DNA from: RFSX01 sp965248155
Lineage (GTDB): Bacteria > Bacteroidota > Bacteroidia > Chitinophagales > Saprospiraceae
Length of the DNA stretch: 64,000 bases
Direction: 5' to 3'
Assembly: GCA_965248155.1 (NCBI GenBank)
Contig: CBDFIO010000002.1
Span: 1,054,001-1,118,000, forward strand
Position numbers and translations under genes: made by a program. Under the pieces are notes generated by a model. It worked only from the letters and a program-made list of their open reading frames with translations, was not told where the DNA came from and made no database searches. Positions 19,150 through 28,549 of the stretch are shown here, piece by piece (the stretch's first letter is position 1; the number at the start of each line of letters is the position of its first letter).

Positions 19150-19163
19150 ATACTTCTTGAATT

Positions 19164-19514
19164 TTATTTTACTCCATTCAAGCTTTTTTTAAGCACACGA
19201 TTTTTCAGGGTAAGTTCTGCTACTACCTCTTTAAGGTCTTGATTTTCTGTCTTTAGATGTTGAACTTCTGAAGTATTGGCTTCACGTTCTGTGTCTCCCT
19301 TTAAACGTTTCTTCCCTGCTTCCATGAAATCTTTACTCCACTTATAATATAGTGGTTGTGAAATCTCTTCTCTTCTACAAAGAGAAGCAACACTTTGTTC
19401 TCCTCTTAATCCTTCAATGACTATTCTAATCTTTTCTTCTGTAGAAAATTTACGTCTTGTCCTTCTTTTTACATCTCGGACATAAGATTCTGCTGATTTG
19501 TTTTTCTTGTTCAT
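19164..19514 (-). CDS. IS3-family OrfA (helix-turn-helix protein)
   Basis: A 116-residue basic protein with the IS3 OrfA pattern: RRKFSTEEKIRIVIEGLRGEQSVASLCRREEIS forms the HTH that binds the terminal repeats, and QPLYYKWSKDFMEAGKKRL plus a leucine-zipper-like coiled coil (VQHLKTENQDLKEVVAELTL region) follow. It lies upstream of OrfB in the same element, near the right terminal repeat. Confidence 0.92.
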   Translation of the reverse strand: MNKKNKSAESYVRDVKRRTRRKFSTEEKIRIVIEGLRGEQSVASLCRREEISQPLYYKWSKDFMEAGKKRLKGDTEREANTSEVQHLKTENQDLKEVVAELTLKNRVLKKSLNGVK

Positions 19515-19540
19515 AATAAAGTGAATTTAATAGTTATGTA

Positions 19541-19589
19541 TAACTTAATTTTATTCACTTAATGGTCCACTTTTATTTGACGATTTACA
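19541..19589. repeat. IS terminal inverted repeat, right
   Basis: Reverse complement begins TGTAAATCGTC and pairs with 18126-18173. It ends at TTACA, right before the first base of the truncated LuxR-type gene. Confidence 0.9.
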
Positions 19590-19754
19590 GTCAAGGAGTT
19601 TACAACCCAGGAAATTGCAAATGAACTTTTCATCTCTCTGAAAACTGTTGAGTCGCATCGATCAAATTTATTAGCGAAGTTGAATGCTAGAAATAGCGCC
19701 GGATTGGTGAGGATTGCAATGGAAAATGGATTGATAGATAAGGATGAGAATTGA
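19590..19754 (+). pseudogene. LuxR/NarL-type response regulator, C-terminal HTH fragment
   Basis: The frame open from the IS boundary reads VKEFTTQEIANELFISLKT, then VESHRSNLLAKLNARN and a stop at 19754. This is the DNA-binding half of a LuxR-type HTH (recognition helix around SLKTVESHRSNLL), as in NarL-family response regulators of Bacteroidota. The receiver domain and the first part of the HTH are missing. Its upstream half is not within the window, and it is unrelated to the gene on the other side of the element. Confidence 0.85.
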
Positions 19755-19788
19755 ATACTTCTGTAGCAACAAATAGTCATAAATAAAT

Positions 19789-19822
19789 AAAAGGCCAGTC
19801 TACTTTATACACCGGCCTTTTT
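19789..19822 (+). terminator. Rho-independent terminator after the LuxR-type fragment
   Basis: AAAAGGCC at 19789-19796 pairs with GGCCTTTT at 19814-19821 across a 17-base loop and is followed by further T. The A-tract on the 5' side lets it work in both directions. The rest of 19755-20002 shows no other feature. Confidence 0.7.
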
Positions 19823-20002
19823 ATAATAAAGGATCTAACTAACACGAATTTTTCTTTACGGTTATGTCTGCAAAATACGGACAGACCCTTAGCTATTCAA
19901 TTTTAATGTAAGTGTGTGTAAACTAGTTTGCTAAAATATATTTTAGTCCCATTCAGCAGATACTTTCCGAAATAAGCAATATTGGAAATCAGTTGGCCTG
20001 CA

Positions 20003-21061
20003 CTATGGAATCCAGTCAGGCTTATCCACTCCGGCATTTGGGATTAATAAACAGTTACAGCAGAATTCAGTCCAGGTCCCGGCGGCAAAGGTGCAAAGAT
20101 GCGTGGGGTCAATATGGGTTTTATATTCTCCTTGCCCGATACTCGTAAGAGCCGAATGCTTAGCTGACAATTCAAAGTAACCAAGAACTATTTCGTCTTC
20201 ATTATCCGGATTAGAAAGATTGCCTTTAATGGTGGCTGGAGGAATATCAAAAATGGTCCCGTTTTGATTTATTAATTGCTGAACCTTGGACCAATATTTA
20301 TAGGATTTTTCCGAAATGGAATATTGTGTGACATTAAAATAATGCCTCACACCAAATTCATCCCAGTTAAATAAGCTCTTAGAAAAGATTAATACACTAT
20401 CCACGGAAGCCGCTGTATAATTTTCACTAGAAAAGACGGTCCACTCCTGGATGTTAGGGTAAAGAGGGATGTAACATGTTAAAGCCGGTTCAAATGGACC
20501 ACATGAAAGATCGCTATACATATATACTTCTTCAAGAGACCATCTTAAATAAATATTTTCTCCCTCTTTCAAATCCGGGATACTTGTGTTTATATATATA
20601 TCGGCCACATCCTGGAAAAAAGGAATTCCAGTTGAAGTTAATAAGTCCCGTCTTGAAAACTTCCAATACGATGAATCCGCTTTAACTTGCGAAGGAATAA
20701 TATCTGGTTCAGAAACTATTCTCTTGCCGTTTGGCAATTCAATTTCAATGTGAAAAGATTTGCCGGTTTCTCCCTTTACTTTCAGACCCATCAATTCATG
20801 CATTCCATTCTCCCGTTCTATATAATTTTCTCTTGCACCATCTTCATCAATTATAGTGACTGTAGCTCCCAATATAGCTTCATTTATTTTTTGACCAAAG
20901 CGGACGGAATGTCCTACAAATACATAATGACTTCCTTCTGTAGGTGTAAAGATTCCATCTACAACAATGAAATCATTTTCATTTTCAACATTAAAATTGA
21001 ATGGATCAAGGCATGCCCCAAACAACAAAAGAATTAATATGTATATCAAATAGTTCTTCAT
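20003..21061 (-). CDS. DUF4249 outer-membrane lipoprotein
   Basis: A 352-residue lipoprotein (lipobox LLFGAC) that matches DUF4249: FIVVDGIFTPTEGSHYVFVG, GATVTIIDEDG, and a C-terminal Cys-rich end (TEFCCNCLLIPNAG). DUF4249 proteins are paired with TonB-dependent receptors in Bacteroidota and are thought to act as surface or periplasmic partners for ligand uptake, comparable in position to SusD but unrelated in sequence. It starts one base after the stop of the TonB receptor gene, so both are surely cotranscribed. Ligand unknown. Confidence 0.88.
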   Translation of the reverse strand: MKNYLIYILILLLFGACLDPFNFNVENENDFIVVDGIFTPTEGSHYVFVGHSVRFGQKINEAILGATVTIIDEDGARENYIERENGMHELMGLKVKGETGKSFHIEIELPNGKRIVSEPDIIPSQVKADSSYWKFSRRDLLTSTGIPFFQDVADIYINTSIPDLKEGENIYLRWSLEEVYMYSDLSCGPFEPALTCYIPLYPNIQEWTVFSSENYTAASVDSVLIFSKSLFNWDEFGVRHYFNVTQYSISEKSYKYWSKVQQLINQNGTIFDIPPATIKGNLSNPDNEDEIVLGYFELSAKHSALTSIGQGEYKTHIDPTHLCTFAAGTWTEFCCNCLLIPNAGVDKPDWIP

Positions 21062-21062
21062 A

Positions 21063-23728
21063 TTAGAATTCTATTGACAAATTAAATCCTGGAAAAGCTG
21101 CGCCAACTATCGATAACTTGGATGCATTAACAATCGAATTCAGGTTTTGCTTATAAAAAATTGAAAAAGCATTCTTTCGAGCATAAAGATTATAAATAGA
21201 AAATGTGAAAAAACTTTTATACTTCACATTACTTCTCCTTGACAATCGAAAAGTATATGAAAAATCAAGCCGATGATAATCCGGAATTCTCAACTTATTT
21301 CTATCTGAGAAATGAGGGATAGTAACTCCTTGAATATTATAATTTGAAATAGGTGCTGTAATCGGTCTTCCAGAACTATAAATAAAATTAAAGCTGATTG
21401 TAGCTCGTTTATCTGTTTTCCAATTTAGCAACATTTTTATTGTATGAGGTTGGTCATAATTGGCGGAAAACCAATCACCATTATTGATATTGCTTTGCCC
21501 CGGATCAGAAATTACCCTCCTCAATGACCTGGAATAAGCATAAGAAATTCTTCCCGACATTTTACCTTCTGATTTCTGAATTGACAGTTCAGCTCCATAA
21601 GCTTTACCTATACCTTTCAATAAGGATGTTTCAATTTGAGGGTTTAATAACAGTTGAGCAAAATCACGATAATCTACAGTGTTATCCATTGATCGATAAT
21701 AAGATTCTACTGATAACTCTATATTATTTTCATTTAGGTTTTTAAAATATCCTATTGAATAACTATTGCTCCTTAGAGGATCAATGTAAGGCGTACTTAC
21801 TTGCCAGATATCTATTGGAGTTGGAGTCGCTGTGTTGGAAATAAGATGAATAAATTGTGAAATTCTGTTATAACTCAATTTTAAAGAACTTGTTTCATTT
21901 AAGCTATACCTAAACGATACTCTTGGTTCAAGACTTCCGTGCGACTGTACTTTCGCATTATTACCAAAAACAGTGCTTCCGATTATTTCACTGTCGGGAC
22001 CTGGCAAAGATGTATTATATTGGAAAAGCTCATAAGGACCCAATTGACGATACAATGCATATCTCAGTCCAATACTAAGGCCAATTTTGTCGGATAGCTC
22101 AATTTCATCATCTACATAAACCGCGTATTCTTCTCCACTATCTTTATTTACTGATTGATTCTCAAGTCCTGAACTGGCAATGGGTACAAGGATTTCAGGA
22201 TCTGAAGAATTTCGAATCCAATCAACTCCGGTTTTTATTATATGATTTTCAGAATTAAATAATAGCGACATTGAAGATTTCCAATAAGACATTCCCGATG
22301 ATAATTCAAATGCTTGAGCCCCTGATGGTTGAAACTGTGTATTATTGATCTGCCCTTTCGATATCTGAATGGAGGTAGAAATATTTTCTTTAATGATATG
22401 CTTCCATTGCAAATCGATAATACTGTTGGTCCAGTCATATCCAAATAGTGTTGAAAAATTGAATCGGTCAAAACTTCGAAAATAGGAGGCCAATATTCTC
22501 GATTTGTCAGAGAGCTTATGACTCAATTTTACATTCATATCATAGAATCGCGCTCCACTACTTCTGATATCCGGATTATCTAATCGATCAAGTACCCAAT
22601 CAGAATAGGAACTTCGTCCTGCAAGAAGTACCGAGGTCTTTTTATTGATAATCGGAAGCTCTAATGCCAGTGAACTTGAAATAAGTCCTGTACTTAAGGA
22701 TGCATGAATGTCTTCATAATCTGCTTCTTTAATCTTAACATCCAAAACTGAAGTCGTCCTTCCTCCATAGTTGGCTGGAATATGTCCTTTATATAAAAGT
22801 ACTTCTCTGACAATATCGGGATTAAAGGTTGAAAAGAAACCAAGAATATGAGAAGGATTATAAACTAATGCAACATCATGTAAAATTAGATTTTGATCTA
22901 TAGAACCCCCTCTTACATTAAATCCACTGGAACCTTCACCGATATTATTAACCCCTGCTAGAGTAAGGATGCTTTTTAACACGTCCTTTTCACCCATAAA
23001 TGAAGACAACTGTTTTATTTCCCTACTACTTAATTGGGTCAGACCGGTATTGATGTCCTTTATATTAAATTTTACCGCTTTGCTTTCGATAACAATTTCC
23101 TCAATAAGATATGCTTTCCTTGACAACTTGATCTCCAGGAAATCATCAGCTAGAACATTGATATCCTTCTTTATTTTATAATGGGTCAATGATGTAATCG
23201 TCAATTGTTGATTGCCCCCTGCTAATGGGATCCTAAATTGACCCAGTTGATCGCTTTGCGCAAACTCTCCTGTCGACTCAATCAATATCAGTGCATTTTT
23301 TATTGGCTCCAATGAGTTGGAGTCTATCAGGGAGCCAATGATATTAAAGACAGAAGATCCGGTTGTCTCTATATAATCATCATCGGACTCATTTAGAGTA
23401 TCCACTTCTATTTTTTCCTCTTCTACTACATTAATCATCGTTTTAGGTAAAATGACAATAATGTTGGAACCTGTATGTAAGAATGATAAGTCTGTTTCTT
23501 TGAAAAGGACGGTCATGACATCTGTCAGCCTAATATTTTCAAAACTATAACTTCCACGTTTGACCGGCAAGAGTGTAGCGTTATATTTTAATTGGATGGG
23601 ATATTTTTTTTCCAGATCAGTGAGAATATAGAAAAGGCTTTCATCTTCATAATCCCGGTTTGACAACTTATAGAATCAAAGAATGAAACCATAATAATAA
23701 GGACCAGAATGAAATATTTGGTTTTCAT
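21063..23728 (-). CDS. TonB-dependent receptor with STN domain, frameshift near the start
   Basis: About 888 residues. Domains in order: signal peptide, STN-like domain (ILTDLEKKYPIQLKYNATLLP), CarboxypepD_reg-like domain (IIGSLIDSNSLEPIKNALIL), plug (LKSILTLAGVNNIGEGSSGFNVRGGS) and a long beta-barrel ending NLSIEF with terminal Phe. The frame runs from 21063 to about 23666 without an ATG. A good signal peptide (ATG at 23728, MKTKYFILVLIIMVSFF) lies just upstream in another frame and would join if one base were added near 23665-23675. The partner DUF4249 gene follows directly. It imports an unknown ligand using TonB energy. Confidence 0.88.
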
Positions 23729-23771
23729 TTGGGATGGATAATTTGAAGAACTAATTTATGAAACTTAAGCA

Positions 23772-24362
23772 TCATTTCTTGTACTTATCATTTAAGCCTA
23801 TTCCTTGGATGATCATAGGTATTATTTTTTTGAGTCTTTTAAGTTTCGTTTCGGTTTGTTTTGCTGATTCAATATGTTCTGTAAAATCTCTTCTATTGGA
23901 AAGTGTAAGATTGTTAAATGCAACTTTTAATGCGGAATCTGAATCCAGTGTATCTTGAAGTATCGCTGGTATAATAAGTGGCCTTTTTTCAATTTTAACC
24001 ATCTTCCCATCTTTTTGATTTTGAATGGCTTCTTCAAGGTAACTGAATATTTCAGCTTCGTTAATCTCTGCAATATTTTTAAATCGCCATTGACGTAAAC
24101 CTTTTGTTTTACCTTCTTGAGCATTAACGAGTTTTATCAATGGATCTTTCAGGAAAACGCCTTGAAAAAACCAAATACCAAAGTGGTTTTTAAAACCGGA
24201 AAAACCAGCTACATTCTTACCGTTAATAATGTAAGTCGGCATACCCCATTTGACTGTTTCTACCATTTCTGTTTTGAGAAATATTGATCGGAATAAATTC
24301 AATTCATTTGTCCAATTAGGGCTGTTATCAATATACTCATCAACTGATTTAGCCATTTTCAT
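23772..24362 (-). CDS. DUF1801 / YdeI-like protein
   Basis: A 196-residue protein. The N-terminal half carries the DUF1801 pattern (VDEYIDNSPNWTNELNLFRSI, VKWGMPTYIINGKNVAGF, HFGIWFFQG). The C-terminal part (PAILQDTLDSDSALKVAFNNL) and the ending KQTETKLKRLKKIIPMI are those of the YdeI/OmpD-associated family. Function in Bacteroidota is not known; a link to antimicrobial-peptide or envelope stress was proposed for some members. It is on the same strand as the TonB/DUF4249 pair, upstream of it, but a 40-base gap and unrelated function argue against one operon. Confidence 0.8.
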   Translation of the reverse strand: MKMAKSVDEYIDNSPNWTNELNLFRSIFLKTEMVETVKWGMPTYIINGKNVAGFSGFKNHFGIWFFQGVFLKDPLIKLVNAQEGKTKGLRQWRFKNIAEINEAEIFSYLEEAIQNQKDGKMVKIEKRPLIIPAILQDTLDSDSALKVAFNNLTLSNRRDFTEHIESAKQTETKLKRLKKIIPMIIQGIGLNDKYKK

Positions 24363-24481
24363 AGTTCTTTAACATTTATTTAATTTTCAAAATATGCAAC
24401 AAAATCAATAGTAATAACATCCAAATGTATATAAATATGCCAGATTCATCTGAATTACTAAAGGCAATGAAAACTATAACA

Positions 24482-24489
24482 TAATTTTG
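24482..24489 (+). promoter_or_regulatory. Possible Bacteroidota -7 box upstream of the DUF5916 gene
   Basis: TAATTTTG matches TAnnTTTG and lies 23 bases before the ATG at 24513. A clear -33 TTG was not found. Confidence 0.35.
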
Positions 24490-24512
24490 TAGATAATTCG
24501 TTTAGATTAAAC

Positions 24513-26954
24513 ATGAGACTTTCTACTCTGCTTGCAATTCCTTTACTCTTTGTCTTGAGTATCCAGATAGGTGCTCAAAGATCACTTAATGCTCATCGCA
24601 TCAACGAACCCATTATAATAGATGGTAAATTAGATGAAGCGGTATGGCAAAAAGCTGAAACTGCATCTGATTTCACAACTCTTCAGCCTACATTTGGCTT
24701 AAAGCCAGAACAAGACACAAAAGTTCGAGTGTTATATGATGATGAGGCCCTATATATTTCTGCTGAAATGGATGAAGTCTCTAAAGACAGCATCATGACA
24801 GAATTAACTCAAAGAGACAACTTAGGAAATACAGATTTCTTTACAGTTTTATTGGATACTTATGGAAATGGCACAGACGGTGTTATGTTTTTGGTAGGAG
24901 CGACGGGTGTACAGTTTGATGCTAAAAAAGGAAATGATGGTGACAATGATACAGATTGGGATGCCATATGGGATAGTGAAGTATGTCTTACAGAAGAGGG
25001 TTGGTGCTGTGAAATAAAATTGCCTTATTCTGCCATTCGTTTCCCGAATAAAGACGAGCAAGAATGGGTAATTAATTTTTCCCGACGTCAAAGCCGAAAA
25101 AATGAAGAAGGGTTATGGAATCCTGTAGATCCTAACGTCGGTGGATTATTTAATCAAAGTGGTCGACTTAAAAACATAAAAAACATTAAACCACCTGTAA
25201 GGCTATCATTTTCTCCATATTTTTCTGTTTACGCACAACACCATCATGATGCTAATGAGAACCCTGCCAATTCAACAGGGTATTCTTATAATGGTGGAAT
25301 GGATGTAAAATATGGCATTAATGACGCTTTCACATTGGACATGACTTTAATTCCGGACTTTGGACAAGTTCAATCTGATGATCAAGTTCTAAATCTATCT
25401 CCGTTTGAAGTTCGCTTTTCTGAGAACAGACCATTTTTTACTGAGGGATTAGAAATGTTTCAAAAAGGCGGAATATTTTATACCAGAAGAGTTGGTGGAT
25501 CACCGGTTGGTTTAGGCGATGCTTTTGATGGCATCTCAGACCAGGAAGAACTGATATCCTTTGATCAAGTACCACAGTTATACAATGCTACAAAAGTATC
25601 AGGAAGAAATAAAAAAGGATTGGGGATTGGCATTTTTAATGCCATCGAAGCACCAACTTCTGCAATTATAAAAAATTACGAAACTGGTGAAGAAAGAGAA
25701 GTTAAAACTTCTCCTCTTACAAATTACAGTGTCATCGTCTTAGATCAAAATCTGAAAAACAATTCTTATGTTTCACTAATTAATACGAATGTCTGGAGAC
25801 AAGGAGCTAAGTTTTATGACGCCAATGTTGTGGCTTTGGATTTTGAACTCAAAAATAAAGAACAACGTTTCGGAATTGGTGGAGAAGCGGCTTATTCGCT
25901 TCAATCCTATTCCAATTCAGACGATAATACCGGATACAAATTTGAAATTTCTGCCGGTAAAATATCCGGAAATCATACTTATTGGTTAGAGTATGAAGAG
26001 GAAAGCCCCAATTTCAACCCTAATGACCTAGGATTTTTAAGAAGTCCAAATTCGAGAGGTATTGAATTCGGAAATTCCTATAATGTTTTCAAACCTTTTT
26101 GGGTCTTGAATCGAGCTGACTTTTGGGTGAATCTGAATTACAATAGAATTGTCGAACCAGACGCTTTTACAGGATTTAGAATAAATACCGGATTCTGGGC
26201 CGAAACGAACAAGTTTTGGGGATATAATATGTGGTTTAATCATAGTTTTGATTCCTACGATTACTTTGAGCCTCGTGTTGCGGGTCGTTTTATAAAAACA
26301 CCAAAAATAACTAACGGTGGAATCTGGATGGGGTCTGATAATCGGAAGAAGTTAAGGATGGAATTTTCAAGTTTTGTATATAATCTCAATGAAAAAAACA
26401 GATGGGGTTATAATATTAGTTTAGGCCCCAGATATCGAATCAATAATAATTTTACGATCGGGATGAGCAATCGTTATTTTATTCAATTCGATGACACAGG
26501 ATACGTAACTCATAATGATGACAATATTATTTTCGGAAAACGAGATAGATTAACTATTGAGAACAGACTCAGTGCGCGGTATAACTTTACTGAAAAAGTA
26601 GGCTTAGATTTCAGAGTGAGACATTATTGGGTAAAAGGAACTTATAATGGATATTATAATCTGGAAGAAAATGGAGAATTAATTGAAAACAGAGATTACA
26701 TTGAAGATAACGATTTCAGTTTTTCACAATTCAATATAGATTTAAATTTTAATTGGCGTTTTGCTCCCGGAAGCGATATTTTCATAGTTTGGAAAAACAA
26801 TATATCCGGTTCTCAGAGTGCTTCTTCTGCAGATTTCAATTCGTTAAACTATTTTGATGGTATTAACAATCTATCAAAATACCCTCAGGATAATAGTATT
26901 TCTTTGAGAGTGGTCTATTATATAGATTATCTGCAGCTTAAGAAATGGATTTAA
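24513..26954 (+). CDS. DUF5916 outer-membrane protein with CBM9-like domain
   Basis: An 813-residue secreted protein. After the signal peptide comes a carbohydrate-binding family 9-like domain (PIIIDGKLDEAVWQKAE, VRVLYDDEALYISAEM, WVINFSRRQSRKNEEG) to about residue 215. The remainder matches DUF5916: FGQVQSDDQVLNLSPFEVRF, FSENRPFFTEGLEMF and many amphipathic strands consistent with an outer-membrane beta-barrel. Members are common in Bacteroidota and often sit near peptidase or polysaccharide genes, but their role is not established. The 3' end overlaps the convergent GNAT gene by 17 bases. Confidence 0.88.
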   Translation: MRLSTLLAIPLLFVLSIQIGAQRSLNAHRINEPIIIDGKLDEAVWQKAETASDFTTLQPTFGLKPEQDTKVRVLYDDEALYISAEMDEVSKDSIMTELTQRDNLGNTDFFTVLLDTYGNGTDGVMFLVGATGVQFDAKKGNDGDNDTDWDAIWDSEVCLTEEGWCCEIKLPYSAIRFPNKDEQEWVINFSRRQSRKNEEGLWNPVDPNVGGLFNQSGRLKNIKNIKPPVRLSFSPYFSVYAQHHHDANENPANSTGYSYNGGMDVKYGINDAFTLDMTLIPDFGQVQSDDQVLNLSPFEVRFSENRPFFTEGLEMFQKGGIFYTRRVGGSPVGLGDAFDGISDQEELISFDQVPQLYNATKVSGRNKKGLGIGIFNAIEAPTSAIIKNYETGEEREVKTSPLTNYSVIVLDQNLKNNSYVSLINTNVWRQGAKFYDANVVALDFELKNKEQRFGIGGEAAYSLQSYSNSDDNTGYKFEISAGKISGNHTYWLEYEEESPNFNPNDLGFLRSPNSRGIEFGNSYNVFKPFWVLNRADFWVNLNYNRIVEPDAFTGFRINTGFWAETNKFWGYNMWFNHSFDSYDYFEPRVAGRFIKTPKITNGGIWMGSDNRKKLRMEFSSFVYNLNEKNRWGYNISLGPRYRINNNFTIGMSNRYFIQFDDTGYVTHNDDNIIFGKRDRLTIENRLSARYNFTEKVGLDFRVRHYWVKGTYNGYYNLEENGELIENRDYIEDNDFSFSQFNIDLNFNWRFAPGSDIFIVWKNNISGSQSASSADFNSLNYFDGINNLSKYPQDNSISLRVVYYIDYLQLKKWI

Positions 26955-27465
26955 CATAATAGCTGTCACATCCAAAATGGCCCGTGTTTCCAACTTGTGA
27001 TTTCAACACTTCGAATCCATACATTTTATATAATTCATTCGCTTTTTGCATCCGCTCTACTGTTTCCAGATACATTTGAGTAAATCCGAATTCTGCAGCC
27101 TTTTCTATGCATAGATCCATAATTTTTCTGCCGAACCCCAGCCCTCTAAGGGGTTTGTAGAAATACATTTTACGCAATTCACAAATAGATTCGTGGGTCC
27201 CGCCCAGAGGAGCAATACCACCACAACCATAGATTACATCATTCCACTCAATAACAAAAAAGGTGAATCGATCTCCATTATAAGCTTCGAACATCTGTTT
27301 GACTTCAGGATCAGAACTAGAGTAATCTTCGCCTATGCATTCATATTCAGTCATAACATCAATAATCAGTTTTTTTACCTGTTGATTATCCTTTGGGTCT
27401 ATCTCTCGAACCACAATCTTATCAAGAGCATCTTTTATTTGAATATGTAAGCTGTTATTATCCAT
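26938..27465 (-). CDS. GNAT-family N-acetyltransferase
   Basis: A 175-residue enzyme. Motif A with the acetyl-CoA pyrophosphate loop reads KPLRGLGFGRKIMDLCIE, preceded by GCGGIAPLGG and ELRKMYFYK (strand 4) and followed by YLETVERMQKANELYKMYGFE. It lies 6 bases from the thioesterase gene upstream on the same strand. Such enzymes acetylate small amines or peptide ends; the substrate here is unknown. Confidence 0.85.
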   Translation of the reverse strand: MDNNSLHIQIKDALDKIVVREIDPKDNQQVKKLIIDVMTEYECIGEDYSSSDPEVKQMFEAYNGDRFTFFVIEWNDVIYGCGGIAPLGGTHESICELRKMYFYKPLRGLGFGRKIMDLCIEKAAEFGFTQMYLETVERMQKANELYKMYGFEVLKSQVGNTGHFGCDSYYVKSIS

Positions 27466-27471
27466 AAACTA

Positions 27472-27872
27472 TTAAGAATTATGTATCCAATTCAAGGGAA
27501 GTGGTACTTTTTGCTTTCTTTTAAAATCATAGGACACGGTATGTTGTGTGGATACAGCTGCAAGACGATTCAGATGTTTGCTGAAAACTTTTGCTTCGGT
27601 AATAATCTTATCCTCGAGCGTATCGATTCTTTTTATTCCGACAATAATCTGATCTGGAAAAGTAATTGGTCTAATATACTTGCATTCTTGCCATGACAAT
27701 ATCGGACCGATATTATCTTCGGATTGTAATCTTCCATTATTCAAGTTCATAAAATATCTTATTCTCGCCGCTTCCACCCATTTTAAGTACACAACATTAT
27801 TGACATGTGAGCGGCATCCATGTCTCTCCATTGTACAGTAATCTCTACAGAAATTTTATAATCATCCATCAT
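27472..27872 (-). pseudogene. Acyl-CoA thioesterase (4HBT hotdog family), frameshifted
   Basis: From ATG 27872 the frame reads MMDDYKISVEITVQWRDMDA, then AH, a typical hotdog thioesterase start with the WRDMDA active-site block. Near 27808 one base is missing (CAC-ATG where CAC-CAT would give HHVNN), and the continuation VNNVVYLKWVEAARIRYF lies in the other frame down to 27472. Restored length is 133 residues, normal for 4HBT acyl-CoA thioesterases, which cleave acyl-CoA to acid and CoA. Both halves are conserved, so the break is probably recent or a sequencing error. Confidence 0.8.
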
Positions 27873-27968
27873 ACTAAATTAATTGAAAACTTGCTGAATT
27901 GTTCAAATCAAGTCATACTATTATATCCCTTACTTCTATCTTTGTTATCTAAAACTAAATGGAGTTTA

Positions 27969-28502
27969 ATGATGTATCATGAAAGCGATAGACTAATTCT
28001 TAGAGCATTTAGTATGGAGGATTTAGAGCCTTTCTACGAATATCGATCTTCGGCTGAACTTTGTCGTTTTCAAGATTTTGAAACTATGACCAAAAAGGAA
28101 GCAAGAGAATTTATAAGTGATCTGACTCCATTTGAAGCACCGGAAAAAGGTCGGTGGTATCAAATTGCGATTGCCCTAAAAACCAATAATCAGCTTATTG
28201 GTGATTGTGCTATTAAGTTTCAGGACAAACAAAGAAAAATAGCTGAATTAGGATATACGATACATCAGAATTACCATGGTCAAGGATTTGCTACTGAAGC
28301 GATTAAGCGCTTTATTTTCTATTTAAAAAACCAGTTTTCCATCCATAAAATCAATGCTTTCGTTGATATCAGAAATAAAGCATCAATAGCGGTTCTCAGA
28401 AAGCTGGACTTCCAGCAAGAGGCTCATTTTGTTAAAAATTATTGGGATGCCATTGATCAGGACTGGGTTGATGAATTACAATTTGGACTCATCTGTGACT
28501 GA
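27969..28502 (+). CDS. GNAT-family N-acetyltransferase (RimJ/RimL type)
   Basis: A 177-residue protein from ATG 27969 (MMYHESDRLILRAFSMEDL), chosen because the pattern begins here and GGAG lies seven bases upstream; longer frames upstream are not protein-like. The SDRLILRAFSMEDLEPFYEYRS opening is that of ribosomal-protein-alanine acetyltransferase-like enzymes. Motif A is NYHGQGFATEAIKRFI, with NKASIAVLRKLDFQQEAH after it. It is the third GNAT in the window. Substrate unknown. Confidence 0.87.
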   Translation: MMYHESDRLILRAFSMEDLEPFYEYRSSAELCRFQDFETMTKKEAREFISDLTPFEAPEKGRWYQIAIALKTNNQLIGDCAIKFQDKQRKIAELGYTIHQNYHGQGFATEAIKRFIFYLKNQFSIHKINAFVDIRNKASIAVLRKLDFQQEAHFVKNYWDAIDQDWVDELQFGLICD

Positions 28503-28549
28503 CTAATACCAATAATATTTTTAAATTTAGAGGACTGAAATTTATCCCC

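Larger units (their letters stand above)
18126..19589 (-). mobile_element. IS3-family insertion sequence (IS150-like ends)
   Basis: A 1,464-base element with imperfect terminal inverted repeats of 48-49 bases, both starting TGTA and sharing AAAGTGGAC and AAGTGAATAAAATTAAGTTA. It encodes OrfA and OrfB on the minus strand. The bases flanking the two ends differ (ATC before, GTC after; CATC versus GTCA), so no target duplication is visible. The left flank is the start of a DUF2723 gene and the right flank the end of a LuxR-type regulator gene. Confidence 0.93.

Noticed and set aside
19149..19164. Programmed -1 frameshift joining OrfA and OrfB of the IS element
   Set aside because: The two genes do not overlap; there is a 14-base gap and OrfB has its own ATG.
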